This document shows, one piece after another, positions 9,009-15,830 of a stretch of DNA of 44,732 nt. The notes beneath the pieces were generated by a model. It saw only the letters and a program-made list of their open reading frames with translations, was not told the DNA's origin and made no database searches. The position numbers and the translations under genes were made by a program. This stretch comes from Gammaproteobacteria bacterium (GTDB lineage: Bacteria > Pseudomonadota > Gammaproteobacteria > Enterobacterales > Alteromonadaceae), in the NCBI GenBank assembly GCA_018825965.1, contig JAHKAA010000023.1, forward strand, positions 1 to 44,732. Reading direction: 5' to 3'. Position 1 is the stretch's first letter; every line of letters starts with the position of its first letter.

Positions 9009-9179
9009 TTATTTTTGTAAGAACTGCAAGTCTTGTTCACAGCAACCTTGGGTACAGCAACCACGGATCAAAACCGGCTCTTTAGCAAGATCCTGTTTGT
9101 TCACTTTCGTTGTATTACCGCCTGCGATTTTATTAAGTTCCTCAAGCGTGAGAGGTTTCATTTGGTCGTTATTTTTCAT
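9009..9179 (-). CDS. RiPP precursor peptide 1 (56 aa, double-glycine leader, CCxxGCC core)
   Basis: The 56-aa peptide starts at ATG 9179 with an AAGGA site 7 bp upstream. Residues 1-21 are a classic leader, MKPLTLEELNKIAGG, cut after Gly21 by C39 peptidases. The 35-residue core is hydrophilic at first, then EPVLIRGCCTQGCC (Cys41, 42, 46, 47), and ends in a tail EQDLQFLQK that differs from the other two copies. It is too short for normal gene-calling limits. It is the last of three tandem copies and shares nearly every base of its first 47 codons with copy 2. Function of the mature peptide is unknown; the operon suggests glycosylation and export. No matching immunity gene is recognisable. Confidence 0.88.
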   Translation of the reverse strand: MKNNDQMKPLTLEELNKIAGGNTTKVNKQDLAKEPVLIRGCCTQGCCEQDLQFLQK

Positions 9180-9399
9180 CTTCAAATCCTTGTTTAAAAA
9201 AGTAATCAGACAAGTTGAGGTGGCTCATCACAGCAACCCTGGGTACAGCAACCACGGATCAAAACCGGCTCTTTAGCAAGATCCTGTTTGTTCACCTTCG
9301 TTGTATTACCGCCTGCGATTTTATTGAGTTCCTCAAGCGTGAGAGGTTTCATTTGGTCGTTATTTTTCATCTTCAAATCCTTGTTTAAAAAGTAATTAC
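9038..9399. repeat. Direct tandem duplication (191-bp period) of a precursor gene
   Basis: Bases 9038-9209 and 9229-9399 are near-identical, offset by 191 bp, covering most of precursor genes 1 and 2 and their ribosome-binding regions. Only a few substitutions and one A in a poly-A run differ. The match ends abruptly after the CCTQGCC codons, where the two tails diverge. This is a recent duplication. Confidence 0.9.
9206..9370 (-). CDS. RiPP precursor peptide 2 (54 aa, double-glycine leader, CCxxGCC core)
   Basis: The 54-aa peptide starts at ATG 9370, preceded by AAGGA 7 bp away. An upstream in-frame ATG would lengthen it to 76 aa, but that part overlaps the end of copy 3 and has no ribosome-binding site, so the short start is chosen. 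The leader (MKPLTLEELNKIAGG) and first 26 core residues are identical to copy 1, including EPVLIRGCCTQGCC. The tail is DEPPQLV, which instead resembles the tail of copy 3 (DEPPQLL). This mosaic shows that the copies arose by duplication followed by recombination or selection on the tail. Confidence 0.9.
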   Translation of the reverse strand: MKNNDQMKPLTLEELNKIAGGNTTKVNKQDLAKEPVLIRGCCTQGCCDEPPQLV

Positions 9400-9572
9400 A
9401 AAAGTTGAGGTGGTTCATCAGTGCAACCAGGACCACAGCCTTGATTGCAACAACCGCGGATCAATATTGGCTCATTCCATAAGTCTTTTTTCTCGAATGT
9501 GTTGGCGCTGCCACCAACAATGGTTTCCATTTCTTCGAGTGACAAAGGTTTCATTTCTTCTCTATTTTTCAT
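9396..9572 (-). CDS. RiPP precursor peptide 3 (58 aa, diverged member)
   Basis: The 58-aa peptide starts at ATG 9572 with a strong AAGGAGG site about 4 bp upstream. The leader MKPLSLEEMETIVGG ends in Gly-Gly at 20-21. The core keeps DLWNEPILIRGCCNQGC but continues GPGCTDEPPQLL, so its four cysteines are at 41, 42, 46 and 50 instead of 41, 42, 46 and 47. It is the first precursor in the transcript, 31 bp after the GT2 gene. The invariant stretch EP-(V/I)-LIRGCC-x-QGC across three otherwise diverging copies marks the functionally important part. Candidate sugar acceptors are Cys, Ser22, Thr25 and Thr51; none can be assigned from sequence. Confidence 0.88.
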   Translation of the reverse strand: MKNREEMKPLSLEEMETIVGGSANTFEKKDLWNEPILIRGCCNQGCGPGCTDEPPQLL

Positions 9573-9603
9573 TGTTCCTCCTTAAGTTAATAGCTAGTAA
9601 GTG

Positions 9604-10431
9604 CTACTTGCTATGGTGATGAACAGAGACATACTGTTCAAATTGATTACAGGTATCCTGATGCAAGCTGCCAAGAAACTGACCAGAGGCATATTTATCA
9701 AGGCAATAGGAGAAGTTTTGATGATCGCTTTGAGCTCTGTTTAACGCGCCCAGATTCCGGCTGCTGTCATCGTGTGTTAAATGCGTCGCTTGCCCGGCTA
9801 ATAACTGCTGTAAATTGAGCTTTGCTTTAAGGCGCACAATCAAATCTAAGTCTTCCCATCCCCAGTACGTCATTTTTGAATCAAAACCCTCAATGGCCAG
9901 CAGGTGTTGTTTTCTGGCCATAATCAAACCTGGTGCAGTACGCAGATGATTGGTTAAAGATGATTGATTAACTAAGATTTCGGTATGCTGATTTTGGCCA
10001 ATGGGCAAAGTGAGTACAGTGCGGGTTTGACATAAGGTATGAAAGTCATGGCTATGTTGTGGGTTCGACTCAGTGACAGATTTTATATTGGCAAAATCCG
10101 TATCGGAAACATGATGATAGAGCTCGCTTAATGCTGAGTGAGATAACAGGACATCAGCATCTAAGACAAAAACAGTGTCCTGTGTAGCGCTGTTTATTCC
10201 CCAATTTAAAGCAAAAGATTTATTAAAAAACTCTGTGAATATATGGACTACTTTAACAGACAGATGTTTGCAGTCAGTCGCATCAAGCAGTGCCAACAAG
10301 TGCTGTTGCTCACCACCCATATTGACAATAAGCAGTTCCAGCTCAGGTATTTTTTCAAACGCAGCTAAGTTATCAGCAAGAGTCTGGCGCAACTCAGGGC
10401 GGTCTTTCCAGGGGATAATGACACTTATCAT
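9604..10431 (-). CDS. GT2-family glycosyltransferase (predicted polypeptide or sugar transferase)
   Basis: The protein starts MISVIIPWKDRPELRQTL, a typical GT-A/GT2 opening, and has the metal-binding VLDADVLL and a late GWEDLDLIVRL motif like the C-terminal part of GT7/galactosyltransferase-type enzymes. I place the start at ATG 10431 (275 aa), 13 bp after the GT4 stop with AGGAAGAG about 8 bp upstream; the longer 312-aa reading begins inside the GT4 gene. It lies directly before the three precursor genes. Known glycocin S-glycosyltransferases (SunS type) are also GT2, so this is the first candidate for adding a sugar to the peptide. That role is inferred from position. Confidence 0.85.
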   Translation of the reverse strand: MISVIIPWKDRPELRQTLADNLAAFEKIPELELLIVNMGGEQQHLLALLDATDCKHLSVKVVHIFTEFFNKSFALNWGINSATQDTVFVLDADVLLSHSALSELYHHVSDTDFANIKSVTESNPQHSHDFHTLCQTRTVLTLPIGQNQHTEILVNQSSLTNHLRTAPGLIMARKQHLLAIEGFDSKMTYWGWEDLDLIVRLKAKLNLQQLLAGQATHLTHDDSSRNLGALNRAQSDHQNFSYCLDKYASGQFLGSLHQDTCNQFEQYVSVHHHSK

Positions 10432-10444
10432 TTGCTTACTCTTC

Positions 10445-11890
10445 CTATGCAAAGACCACAAAACCATAGGTGATAAGCTGCCAAATACTATCCCGTGCCT
10501 TTGGCTCAAAACGGGCAAGTTCGATGGGCGACTTGAGTTCACTCAGGAGTTGTTTTTGTTCATCAGACAGCTTTTTCTCTGCAGGCCAGCAGGGATCATT
10601 AACGACTGTCCACTGCTCCTGGTGCAGGTGTTCAATGGCAACTACTTTTGACGACAATGGCCTGTGGCTGTCGAGGTGATGAGAGACATAATAACGCGCT
10701 ACACCACTGTAATTTTCAAAGCCTGAATCTACTGAGGGTAACAAACACAGCGCGTCATTTGGAATTGGAACACAGGGGCCAACAGCCGTTAAATGCCCAT
10801 TCTTATGTGCTGCAATACAGTTTAATAATCCTGTTTCCAGGCGCGCTACAAAATGTCCATAACGATAATTTTGCGATGCATGAGTTTTACAATTATCAAT
10901 TAACTCTGAGTGTTGCTGTTGGTTATTGAGTACTTCAACTAACCATTCAAAACCGGACTGATAATTACAGCGGATCCCGCCATGGGTTACCCAGGTTGGC
11001 ATGAGCTTGCCGGTTTTATTATCCATCAGGGTGTCTTTTAATCCACCATAACTGCAGCCTAACACCGGTGTCCCGGCGGCCATGGCTTCTATCGCTATGT
11101 AACCAAAGTTTTCGTCTAATGAATTGGTTGGGTGGATCAGCACATCCATAGCTGCAATGCTGGTGGCCAGCATCTGATCGGTTAAGTTTCCTGCTGAAAA
11201 AGTGACAATATCTTCTATATTGTACCGGGTAATTAAGCTTTGTATGTAATCTGGGTATTGCTCTGTCATATAGGGTAAAACCGGGTAATCCACCCAGTAA
11301 TTGCCAATTACAATTGCCTGAATCGCCTGTCCGGGGAAAGAGGCTTTTAAGTCTCTCACATAGGCTAAGAAGCGATGTAAATTCTTCTGTGGTAAAAGTC
11401 TTGCGACATGACCCAGCACCCAGGTGGACGACGGAATACCCAGTTGAGCCTTCGCGGTTTGTTTGTCAGGCACTTGCCAAAATACTTCAGAGACAGGCAG
11501 CGGGAGATAGATAATTTGAGGTTTGAGCCCAGGGCAAAGGGCGTGAATAATGTCAATGTCCGACTGGCAATTCACTATGATGCCATCGCAGGCCCTTAGT
11601 TTAGGCAGCTGCGTTTGCAGGAATAGGCTATCTAAGGTCGCACCTCCATGCAATGCCATGACCCGGGGTGGGCCAGACTGAAACTCGTCTTGCCAAAGCC
11701 GGTTTCCCGAAAAATTAAGCAGCAAATCAAGGGTATCACTTTGTACTTGCTCTTGATCCAGGTTAATGAGAGATGCACCGGATTGAATAAGTGCCGAAAG
11801 GTAAAAGTGTTTGGTTTTACCAACGCTGACCCAAAACTGGTCTCCCATTCCACAGACGCCAACTTTAATATTAGTGATAGATGAGGACAC
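10445..11890 (-). CDS. GT4-family glycosyltransferase with C-terminal extension
   Basis: The 481-aa protein has a GT-B fold pattern: donor-side GHVARLLPQKNLHRFL around residue 180 and the E-x7-E motif in DENFGYIAIEAMAAGTPVLG (about 265-283), followed by SYGGLKDTL. This matches retaining GT4 enzymes that use nucleotide sugars such as GDP-mannose-type donors; GDP-heptose made by the neighbouring HddA/HddC would fit. About 110 residues beyond the normal GT4 end (from near 370) have no recognised domain and might bind the peptide. The start is GTG at 11890, and its G is the last base of the deacetylase stop (TAGTG), so the genes are translationally coupled. Confidence 0.88.
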   Translation of the reverse strand: MSSSITNIKVGVCGMGDQFWVSVGKTKHFYLSALIQSGASLINLDQEQVQSDTLDLLLNFSGNRLWQDEFQSGPPRVMALHGGATLDSLFLQTQLPKLRACDGIIVNCQSDIDIIHALCPGLKPQIIYLPLPVSEVFWQVPDKQTAKAQLGIPSSTWVLGHVARLLPQKNLHRFLAYVRDLKASFPGQAIQAIVIGNYWVDYPVLPYMTEQYPDYIQSLITRYNIEDIVTFSAGNLTDQMLATSIAAMDVLIHPTNSLDENFGYIAIEAMAAGTPVLGCSYGGLKDTLMDNKTGKLMPTWVTHGGIRCNYQSGFEWLVEVLNNQQQHSELIDNCKTHASQNYRYGHFVARLETGLLNCIAAHKNGHLTAVGPCVPIPNDALCLLPSVDSGFENYSGVARYYVSHHLDSHRPLSSKVVAIEHLHQEQWTVVNDPCWPAEKKLSDEQKQLLSELKSPIELARFEPKARDSIWQLITYGFVVFA

Positions 11891-12855
11891 TATAGCTTTC
11901 CATTATTCAGAGTTGTCAGTGCTTGTTGGTGTTCGGCAAATGCTTCAGCAGAAGGCTCCGGCTCTTTTGCCCAGTTCACTTTATTTTCCTTCGATTTATC
12001 CCAGCGAAACAGCCAGTGAATACCGAATTTAAATGCCTGAGTTGGCTGGGAATATATCGGGTGTTCTAAGGTGTTCTCTAAGCTTTGAAAGTGATAACCA
12101 CGTGACTGCAAGGAATGCAGAATGCTGTCTAAATGATCGGCGTTTAATTGATTGACATGCAGCATTAAGATGTGTGGCACTGGCTGGTCAAACATTTTTG
12201 CGCTGGCATTTTCGTAAAAATCTAATCTGTGCTCTGTAAACTCAAGGTACTGCTTATAGCTGGTTGCCGCCGACAGCTGTTTATGTTGAAGTTTGGCTGC
12301 ATAGGGCGCATCAAAGACGTAGTCTGCATTTTCCATAGTCACAGGAACTAATCTGAGGCCTGACTCTTTCAGGCCCTTATCAAGCATGTGTTGCGCTTCA
12401 GGAGTGTCGCCGGCATGCAAATAAGGAGGGCGAAAGAACTTTTGCTTTTGTTTACCTAGCACCCTTTGTGTTGTGATCGCGCCCTTTTGAATGTCCGCCA
12501 GATAGGTGTTTAAATCGGTTTTATGGTAGGACATATGTGAAAATGTATGGTTGCCAAGATCGTGCCCATGCTCGTGCCAATCTGATAACAGAGACTGCAA
12601 TAATTGGGGATCGTTTTTAAGATGGCCTTCATTCACAAAGCCGGTGGCTTTTATATTATATTTTTTGAGGGTCTGAAGTAGTTTGTGGTTGATGTCTTTG
12701 ACTGATTGCGCCGGTAGAATAAATTCAGCGTGAATGGGGACATCATCAAAAGTGATTGATATCTTCTTTTGATGCTGTGCACTTGCGTTTACGCAAACAC
12801 TGGCAACGCACGCATAGGCGATGATTGACCCACTAATCAACTTATTAATAAACAT
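11890..12855 (-). CDS. Exported polysaccharide deacetylase (NodB/CE4 domain)
   Basis: The 321-aa protein has a signal peptide (about residues 1-26, ending VNASAQ) and a NodB homology domain. Its motifs in order are ISITFDDVP (catalytic Asp and metal Asp), HTFSHMSYH (metal His pair; usual H-S/T-x-x-H) and RPPYLHAG, with a late LMLHVNQL. CE4 enzymes remove N-acetyl groups from GlcNAc-type sugars. A periplasmic location places it after export, where it could act on a GlcNAc- or ManNAc-decorated product, or on the cell wall for self-protection. It is the first gene of the peptide operon: it has its own AAGGAAG site and 200 bp of AT-rich leader, and the next gene is fused by a TAGTG overlap. Confidence 0.88.
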   Translation of the reverse strand: MFINKLISGSIIAYACVASVCVNASAQHQKKISITFDDVPIHAEFILPAQSVKDINHKLLQTLKKYNIKATGFVNEGHLKNDPQLLQSLLSDWHEHGHDLGNHTFSHMSYHKTDLNTYLADIQKGAITTQRVLGKQKQKFFRPPYLHAGDTPEAQHMLDKGLKESGLRLVPVTMENADYVFDAPYAAKLQHKQLSAATSYKQYLEFTEHRLDFYENASAKMFDQPVPHILMLHVNQLNADHLDSILHSLQSRGYHFQSLENTLEHPIYSQPTQAFKFGIHWLFRWDKSKENKVNWAKEPEPSAEAFAEHQQALTTLNNGKL

Positions 12856-13005
12856 GAGTATTTTCCACTTCCTTTTGAGCGTTTAAATTCAATCACGTTA
12901 CAATTAATTAATCAATGTTTATTTTTTGGTGACAGTTTGCTCTTTGCCGTTACGTACCCTAATGCACCGCTCCTCCTTGTGATACTGAACTAAGCACAGT
13001 GTTTC

Positions 13006-13025
13006 AGCCCTGAATTCTCAGGGCT
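13006..13025 (-). terminator. Hairpin downstream of mesD, possible terminator
   Basis: An 8-bp perfect stem (AGCCCTGA/TCAGGGCT) with a 4-base loop lies 37 bp past the mesD stop. It lacks a T-run on the minus strand, so termination would be weak or Rho-assisted. The rest of the 206-bp gap (12856-13061) is AT-rich toward the deacetylase and probably holds the peptide-operon promoter; no -10/-35 pair is clear enough to mark. Confidence 0.5.
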
Positions 13026-13061
13026 AAGATAGTCACAGCGCATAAAAGCGCATTCAACCTG

Positions 13062-14105
13062 TTATGACCTGGCCGCAAGCTCCCGACGCACTATCTCCGC
13101 ACCAGCAGTTAATGCATTCAGCTTGCCTCGTGCTACATGGCGCGGTAATGGGGCCATGCCGCAGTTGGTGCAAGGGTAGAGGTGGTGGGCGTCGACAAAT
13201 TGCAGGGCCTGGCGCAACGTCGCTGCGACTTGTTCCGGGGTTTCGATGTTGTGGCTGGCGACATCAATAGCGCCTACCATCACTTTTTTGCCGCGAATAA
13301 GTTCCAGCAGCTCTATTGGCACGCGCGAGTTGTGGCATTCCAGTGAGATGATATCGATGCTGGATTTTTGCAGCTTAGGAAATACAGCTTCATATTGCCG
13401 CCACTCGCTGCCCAGAGTTTGTTTCCAGTCGGTATTGGCTTTAATGCCATAGCCATAGCAAATATGCACTGCTGTTTCGCATTGCAGCTGTTTCAGGCCA
13501 TCAGCAGCTTGCTCCAAAGCGGCAATACCCCAGTCGTTGACTTCGTCAAAAAACACATTAAAGGCGGGCTCATCAAACTGAATAATGTCGACACCGGCTT
13601 CAACCAGTTCTCTGGCTTCCTGATTCAGAATTTTGGCAAACTCAAAGGCCAGCTTTTCGCGGCTTTTGTAATGCGCGTCGTAGACTGTATCAATCATGGT
13701 CATAGGGCCTGGCAGCGCCCATTTAATAGTCTGATTGGTTTGCTGGCGTAAGAATCTGGCGTCTTCGACAAAAACAGGTTTTTGCCGACTCACTGGACCT
13801 GTCACAGTAGGTACGCTGGCGTCGTAGCGGTTACGGATACGCACTGTTTCGCGTTTTGAAAAGTCAACGCCGTCCAGATGTTCGATAAAGGTGGTGACAA
13901 AGTGTTGGCGTGATTGCTCGCCGTCACTGACGATATCAATGCCAGCCTGCAGTTGTTCATGCAGCGACAAACGTAAAGCATCCTGTTTGCCTTCTGTTAA
14001 TTGCTGATCCTGCAATTTCCACGGCGACCATAAGGTTTCAGGTTGGGCCAGCCATGAAGGTTTAGGTAAGCTGCCGGCCGTTGAAGTAGGGAGTAGTTTG
14101 TTCAT
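13062..14105 (-). CDS. mesD: MesD-type core methionine synthase (MetE C-terminal domain family)
   Basis: The 347-aa protein corresponds to the catalytic C-terminal half of MetE without the N-terminal folate-binding half. The zinc ligands are visible: His214 and Cys216 (VHICYGYG), Glu256 (ISLECHNS) and Cys315 (PCTNCGMAPL). It methylates homocysteine to methionine. Family MesD members occur in aerobic bacteria and depend on a partner DUF1852 protein and oxygen instead of methyl-folate or cobalamin. Such a partner (mesX) lies 41 bp upstream in the same direction, which makes the assignment firm. The first 28 bases around its start codon are repeated at 16578. Confidence 0.88.
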   Translation of the reverse strand: MNKLLPTSTAGSLPKPSWLAQPETLWSPWKLQDQQLTEGKQDALRLSLHEQLQAGIDIVSDGEQSRQHFVTTFIEHLDGVDFSKRETVRIRNRYDASVPTVTGPVSRQKPVFVEDARFLRQQTNQTIKWALPGPMTMIDTVYDAHYKSREKLAFEFAKILNQEARELVEAGVDIIQFDEPAFNVFFDEVNDWGIAALEQAADGLKQLQCETAVHICYGYGIKANTDWKQTLGSEWRQYEAVFPKLQKSSIDIISLECHNSRVPIELLELIRGKKVMVGAIDVASHNIETPEQVAATLRQALQFVDAHHLYPCTNCGMAPLPRHVARGKLNALTAGAEIVRRELAARS

Positions 14106-14114
14106 TAATCTGGT
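14087..14114. repeat. 28-bp repeat, copy A (mesD start region)
   Basis: This 28-bp segment spanning the mesD start codon recurs at 16578-16605 with one mismatch, in the same orientation. It is unique coding sequence here and orphan sequence there. Confidence 0.85.
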
Positions 14115-14146
14115 GCTCTTTGGTTAATTTAAATGCTATGCCGGGT

Positions 14147-15127
14147 TTACTGTTGCGTCGACCATTGTTCTAAAACAGAGCGGTACGGTTTAATAAAGTG
14201 CTCTTCCGCAAACTTGCCTTGTTCCACTGCTAAGCGGCTGCGTTCTTCTCTGTCGTAGACTATGTCTGTCACTGCGTGATCGCGGTTTTTTAAGTTGGGC
14301 TGATAACGCTCTCCGGCTGTGGCATGGGCGTTGTAAATTTCAGGCCGGTAAATTCGCTGAAAGCTTTCCATGGTGCTGATAGTGCTCGCCAGCTCCAGAT
14401 TGCTGTAGTCGTTCAGCAAGTCGCCAAAGAAGTAAAAAGCCAAAGGTGCAGCGCTGCCTGCAGGCATAAAGTAGCGAACCTCTAAACCCATTTTCTTGAA
14501 ATACTGCTCGGTTAATGAGCTTTCATTTGGCTGGTATTCAACCCCCAGCAGCGGATGCTGGTTGTTGCTGCGTTGATAGATTTTGTTGTCAGATACACTC
14601 AGGCAGATCACAGGTGGTTTGTGAAAGTGTTGTTGGTAAGCGTCTGAATTGACAAAAAATTGGAAGAGTTTGCCATGCAGATCACCAAACTGGTCCGGAA
14701 TACTGAAGCCAGGCTGGTTTTTGTTATGTTCCATCAGCACCAGGCTGAAATCATAATCCCGCACATAAGAGGAAAAGTTATTGCCAACAATGCCTTCAAT
14801 ACGTTGTCTGGTTTTGTGGTCGATAATAGTAGTTTTTAATACTTCAATGGCCGGGAACTGATGGCCGTCGCTTTCTGAACTGCTATCTACATGAATAGCC
14901 ACAGAAATAATATCCAACTGCACCGAATAACGGTCTGAGTTTGGGTTATCCCAACCCACCAGGCTATTAAAACGGCTGTTGATCATGGCTAAGGTATTGC
15001 GAAGATTTTGCTGACGGCGCTCACCGCGAGCTAAGTTCGCAAAATTGGTGGTGATACGGGTATTGTCTGCCGGCTGATAATTTTCATCAAAACCAATGCT
15101 TTTAATGCTAAATCTGAAGTTGCTCAT
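14147..15127 (-). CDS. mesX: MesX (DUF1852), oxygen-dependent partner of MesD
   Basis: The protein belongs to DUF1852. I choose ATG 15127 (326 aa), where MSNFRFSIKSIGFDENY begins and which gives the usual family length; an upstream ATG at 15304 would add 59 residues of poor quality and would run through the MetJ-like boxes. Conserved-looking stretches are TRITTNFANLARGERRQQNL, GWDNPNSDRY and LEVRYFMPAGSAAPLAFYFFGDL. Known genetics of the family show it is needed for MesD to make methionine; its exact chemistry, probably an oxygen-using methyl-group supply step, is not settled. It forms an operon with mesD. Confidence 0.85.
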   Translation of the reverse strand: MSNFRFSIKSIGFDENYQPADNTRITTNFANLARGERRQQNLRNTLAMINSRFNSLVGWDNPNSDRYSVQLDIISVAIHVDSSSESDGHQFPAIEVLKTTIIDHKTRQRIEGIVGNNFSSYVRDYDFSLVLMEHNKNQPGFSIPDQFGDLHGKLFQFFVNSDAYQQHFHKPPVICLSVSDNKIYQRSNNQHPLLGVEYQPNESSLTEQYFKKMGLEVRYFMPAGSAAPLAFYFFGDLLNDYSNLELASTISTMESFQRIYRPEIYNAHATAGERYQPNLKNRDHAVTDIVYDREERSRLAVEQGKFAEEHFIKPYRSVLEQWSTQQ

Positions 15128-15207
15128 CGTATCTGTATCCCATTTGCTGGCCTGTCTGTCAGCCGTTTCACATTGCTCTTTACTCTGTGTGGCTTGAGCA
15201 TCCGTTA

Positions 15208-15238
15208 AGAAGTCTGGATGTCTAGACTCTATGTGTCT
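15208..15238. promoter_or_regulatory. Probable MetJ operator (tandem met boxes) upstream of mesXD
   Basis: Two adjacent 8-mers, agaagtct (15208-15215) and ggatgtct (15216-15223), match the met box agacgtct at 7 and 6 of 8 positions. A third, atgtgtct (15231-15238), matches 5 of 8 and is a little out of phase. They lie about 80 bp before the mesX start. MetJ with S-adenosylmethionine represses methionine genes by binding such tandem boxes. Assignment is by pattern only. Confidence 0.6.
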
Positions 15239-15435
15239 GTTATACGCGGATGCCCGGGTGAAGAAAAATGGTTTTATTTCATCTGCACTATGAAGGATCT
15301 TCATGTTGGGGTTGGAAGGATGTGATTGCTTATGGCTTGACTTGCACTGAACTGGAAGACGCTAAATTCTGCGTTGCGTTTAGGTTGTGGCTTTAAAGGC
15401 ATTGCCGTTATTTGTGTGTTTTGTCTTTTAGCTCA

Positions 15436-15577
15436 AAGCGATTGGTATGAATTAAAAGAAGCGCTACAGCAAAGCACTTTACCAATACTGGTGGACGTAC
15501 ACGACTGGGCTTTGTTGCCGAAAAGCTTTCATTCCAACATTGAAGATGAATATGTGGTGTTACAAACGGGGCAATAA
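15436..15577 (+). pseudogene. Remnant of an MNT-type nucleotidyltransferase (C-terminal end)
   Basis: The frame ending at 15577 reads WYELKEALQQSTLPILVDVH followed by DWALLPKSF...IEDEYVVLQ. This is the typical end of small MNT-domain nucleotidyltransferases, where '(L)P-x-x-VD-x-VDW' and a final 'Y-x-VLQ' occur. The catalytic GSRARG-type motif and the first half are missing, and the preceding codons do not look related. In intact loci this domain is the partner of HEPN proteins in toxin-antitoxin modules. It lies next to a truncated hipB, so two toxin-antitoxin wrecks are joined here. Confidence 0.6.
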
Positions 15578-15610
15578 TTTTACTTTTGAACCCTCAAAGA
15601 TGAAGCCTGC

Positions 15611-15822
15611 TCAGAAGTCATTCGGAAGTTCTGCTTTAGGTTTAGATCGTTTGCGCCGATTTGTTTGCCACTGCTGAACAAAAGCCAATTGCTGTTCCAC
15701 TGCTTCAGTGAGCGGCTGCAATAAATTCGACTGTGCCAGCACGGCAAGCAGGGCTTCGGAGTTTACCGTTTTGCCATTTTCAATAGCGGAGATGGTGTTG
15801 CAGCTCAATCTAACCGCAGACC
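15611..15822 (-). pseudogene. Truncated hipB copy (5' end missing)
   Basis: The readable 65 residues (NTISAIENGKTVNSEALLAV...LPNDF) align with residues 38-100 of the intact HipB at 20356-20658, differing at scattered positions. DNA similarity runs to about 15822 and stops there, 9 bp short of the nitroreductase stop; the first two helices of the HTH are gone. At the other end the bases CTGCTCAGAAGTCATTCG repeat the intact hipB/hipA junction, so the start of a lost hipA is also present. This is the scar of a second hipBA module. Confidence 0.8.
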
Positions 15823-15830
15823 ACTATGTA

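Noticed and set aside
9238..9436. 76-residue version of precursor 2 starting at 9436
   Set aside because: The extra 22 residues overlap the end of precursor 3 and lack a ribosome-binding site; the ATG at 9370 matches the other copies.
10175..10651. 158-residue plus-strand frame opposite the glycosyltransferases
   Set aside because: It is antisense to two well-supported genes and lacks its own signals.
15128..15304. 59-residue N-terminal extension of MesX
   Set aside because: It exceeds the usual family length, has no ribosome-binding site and contains the probable MetJ operator.
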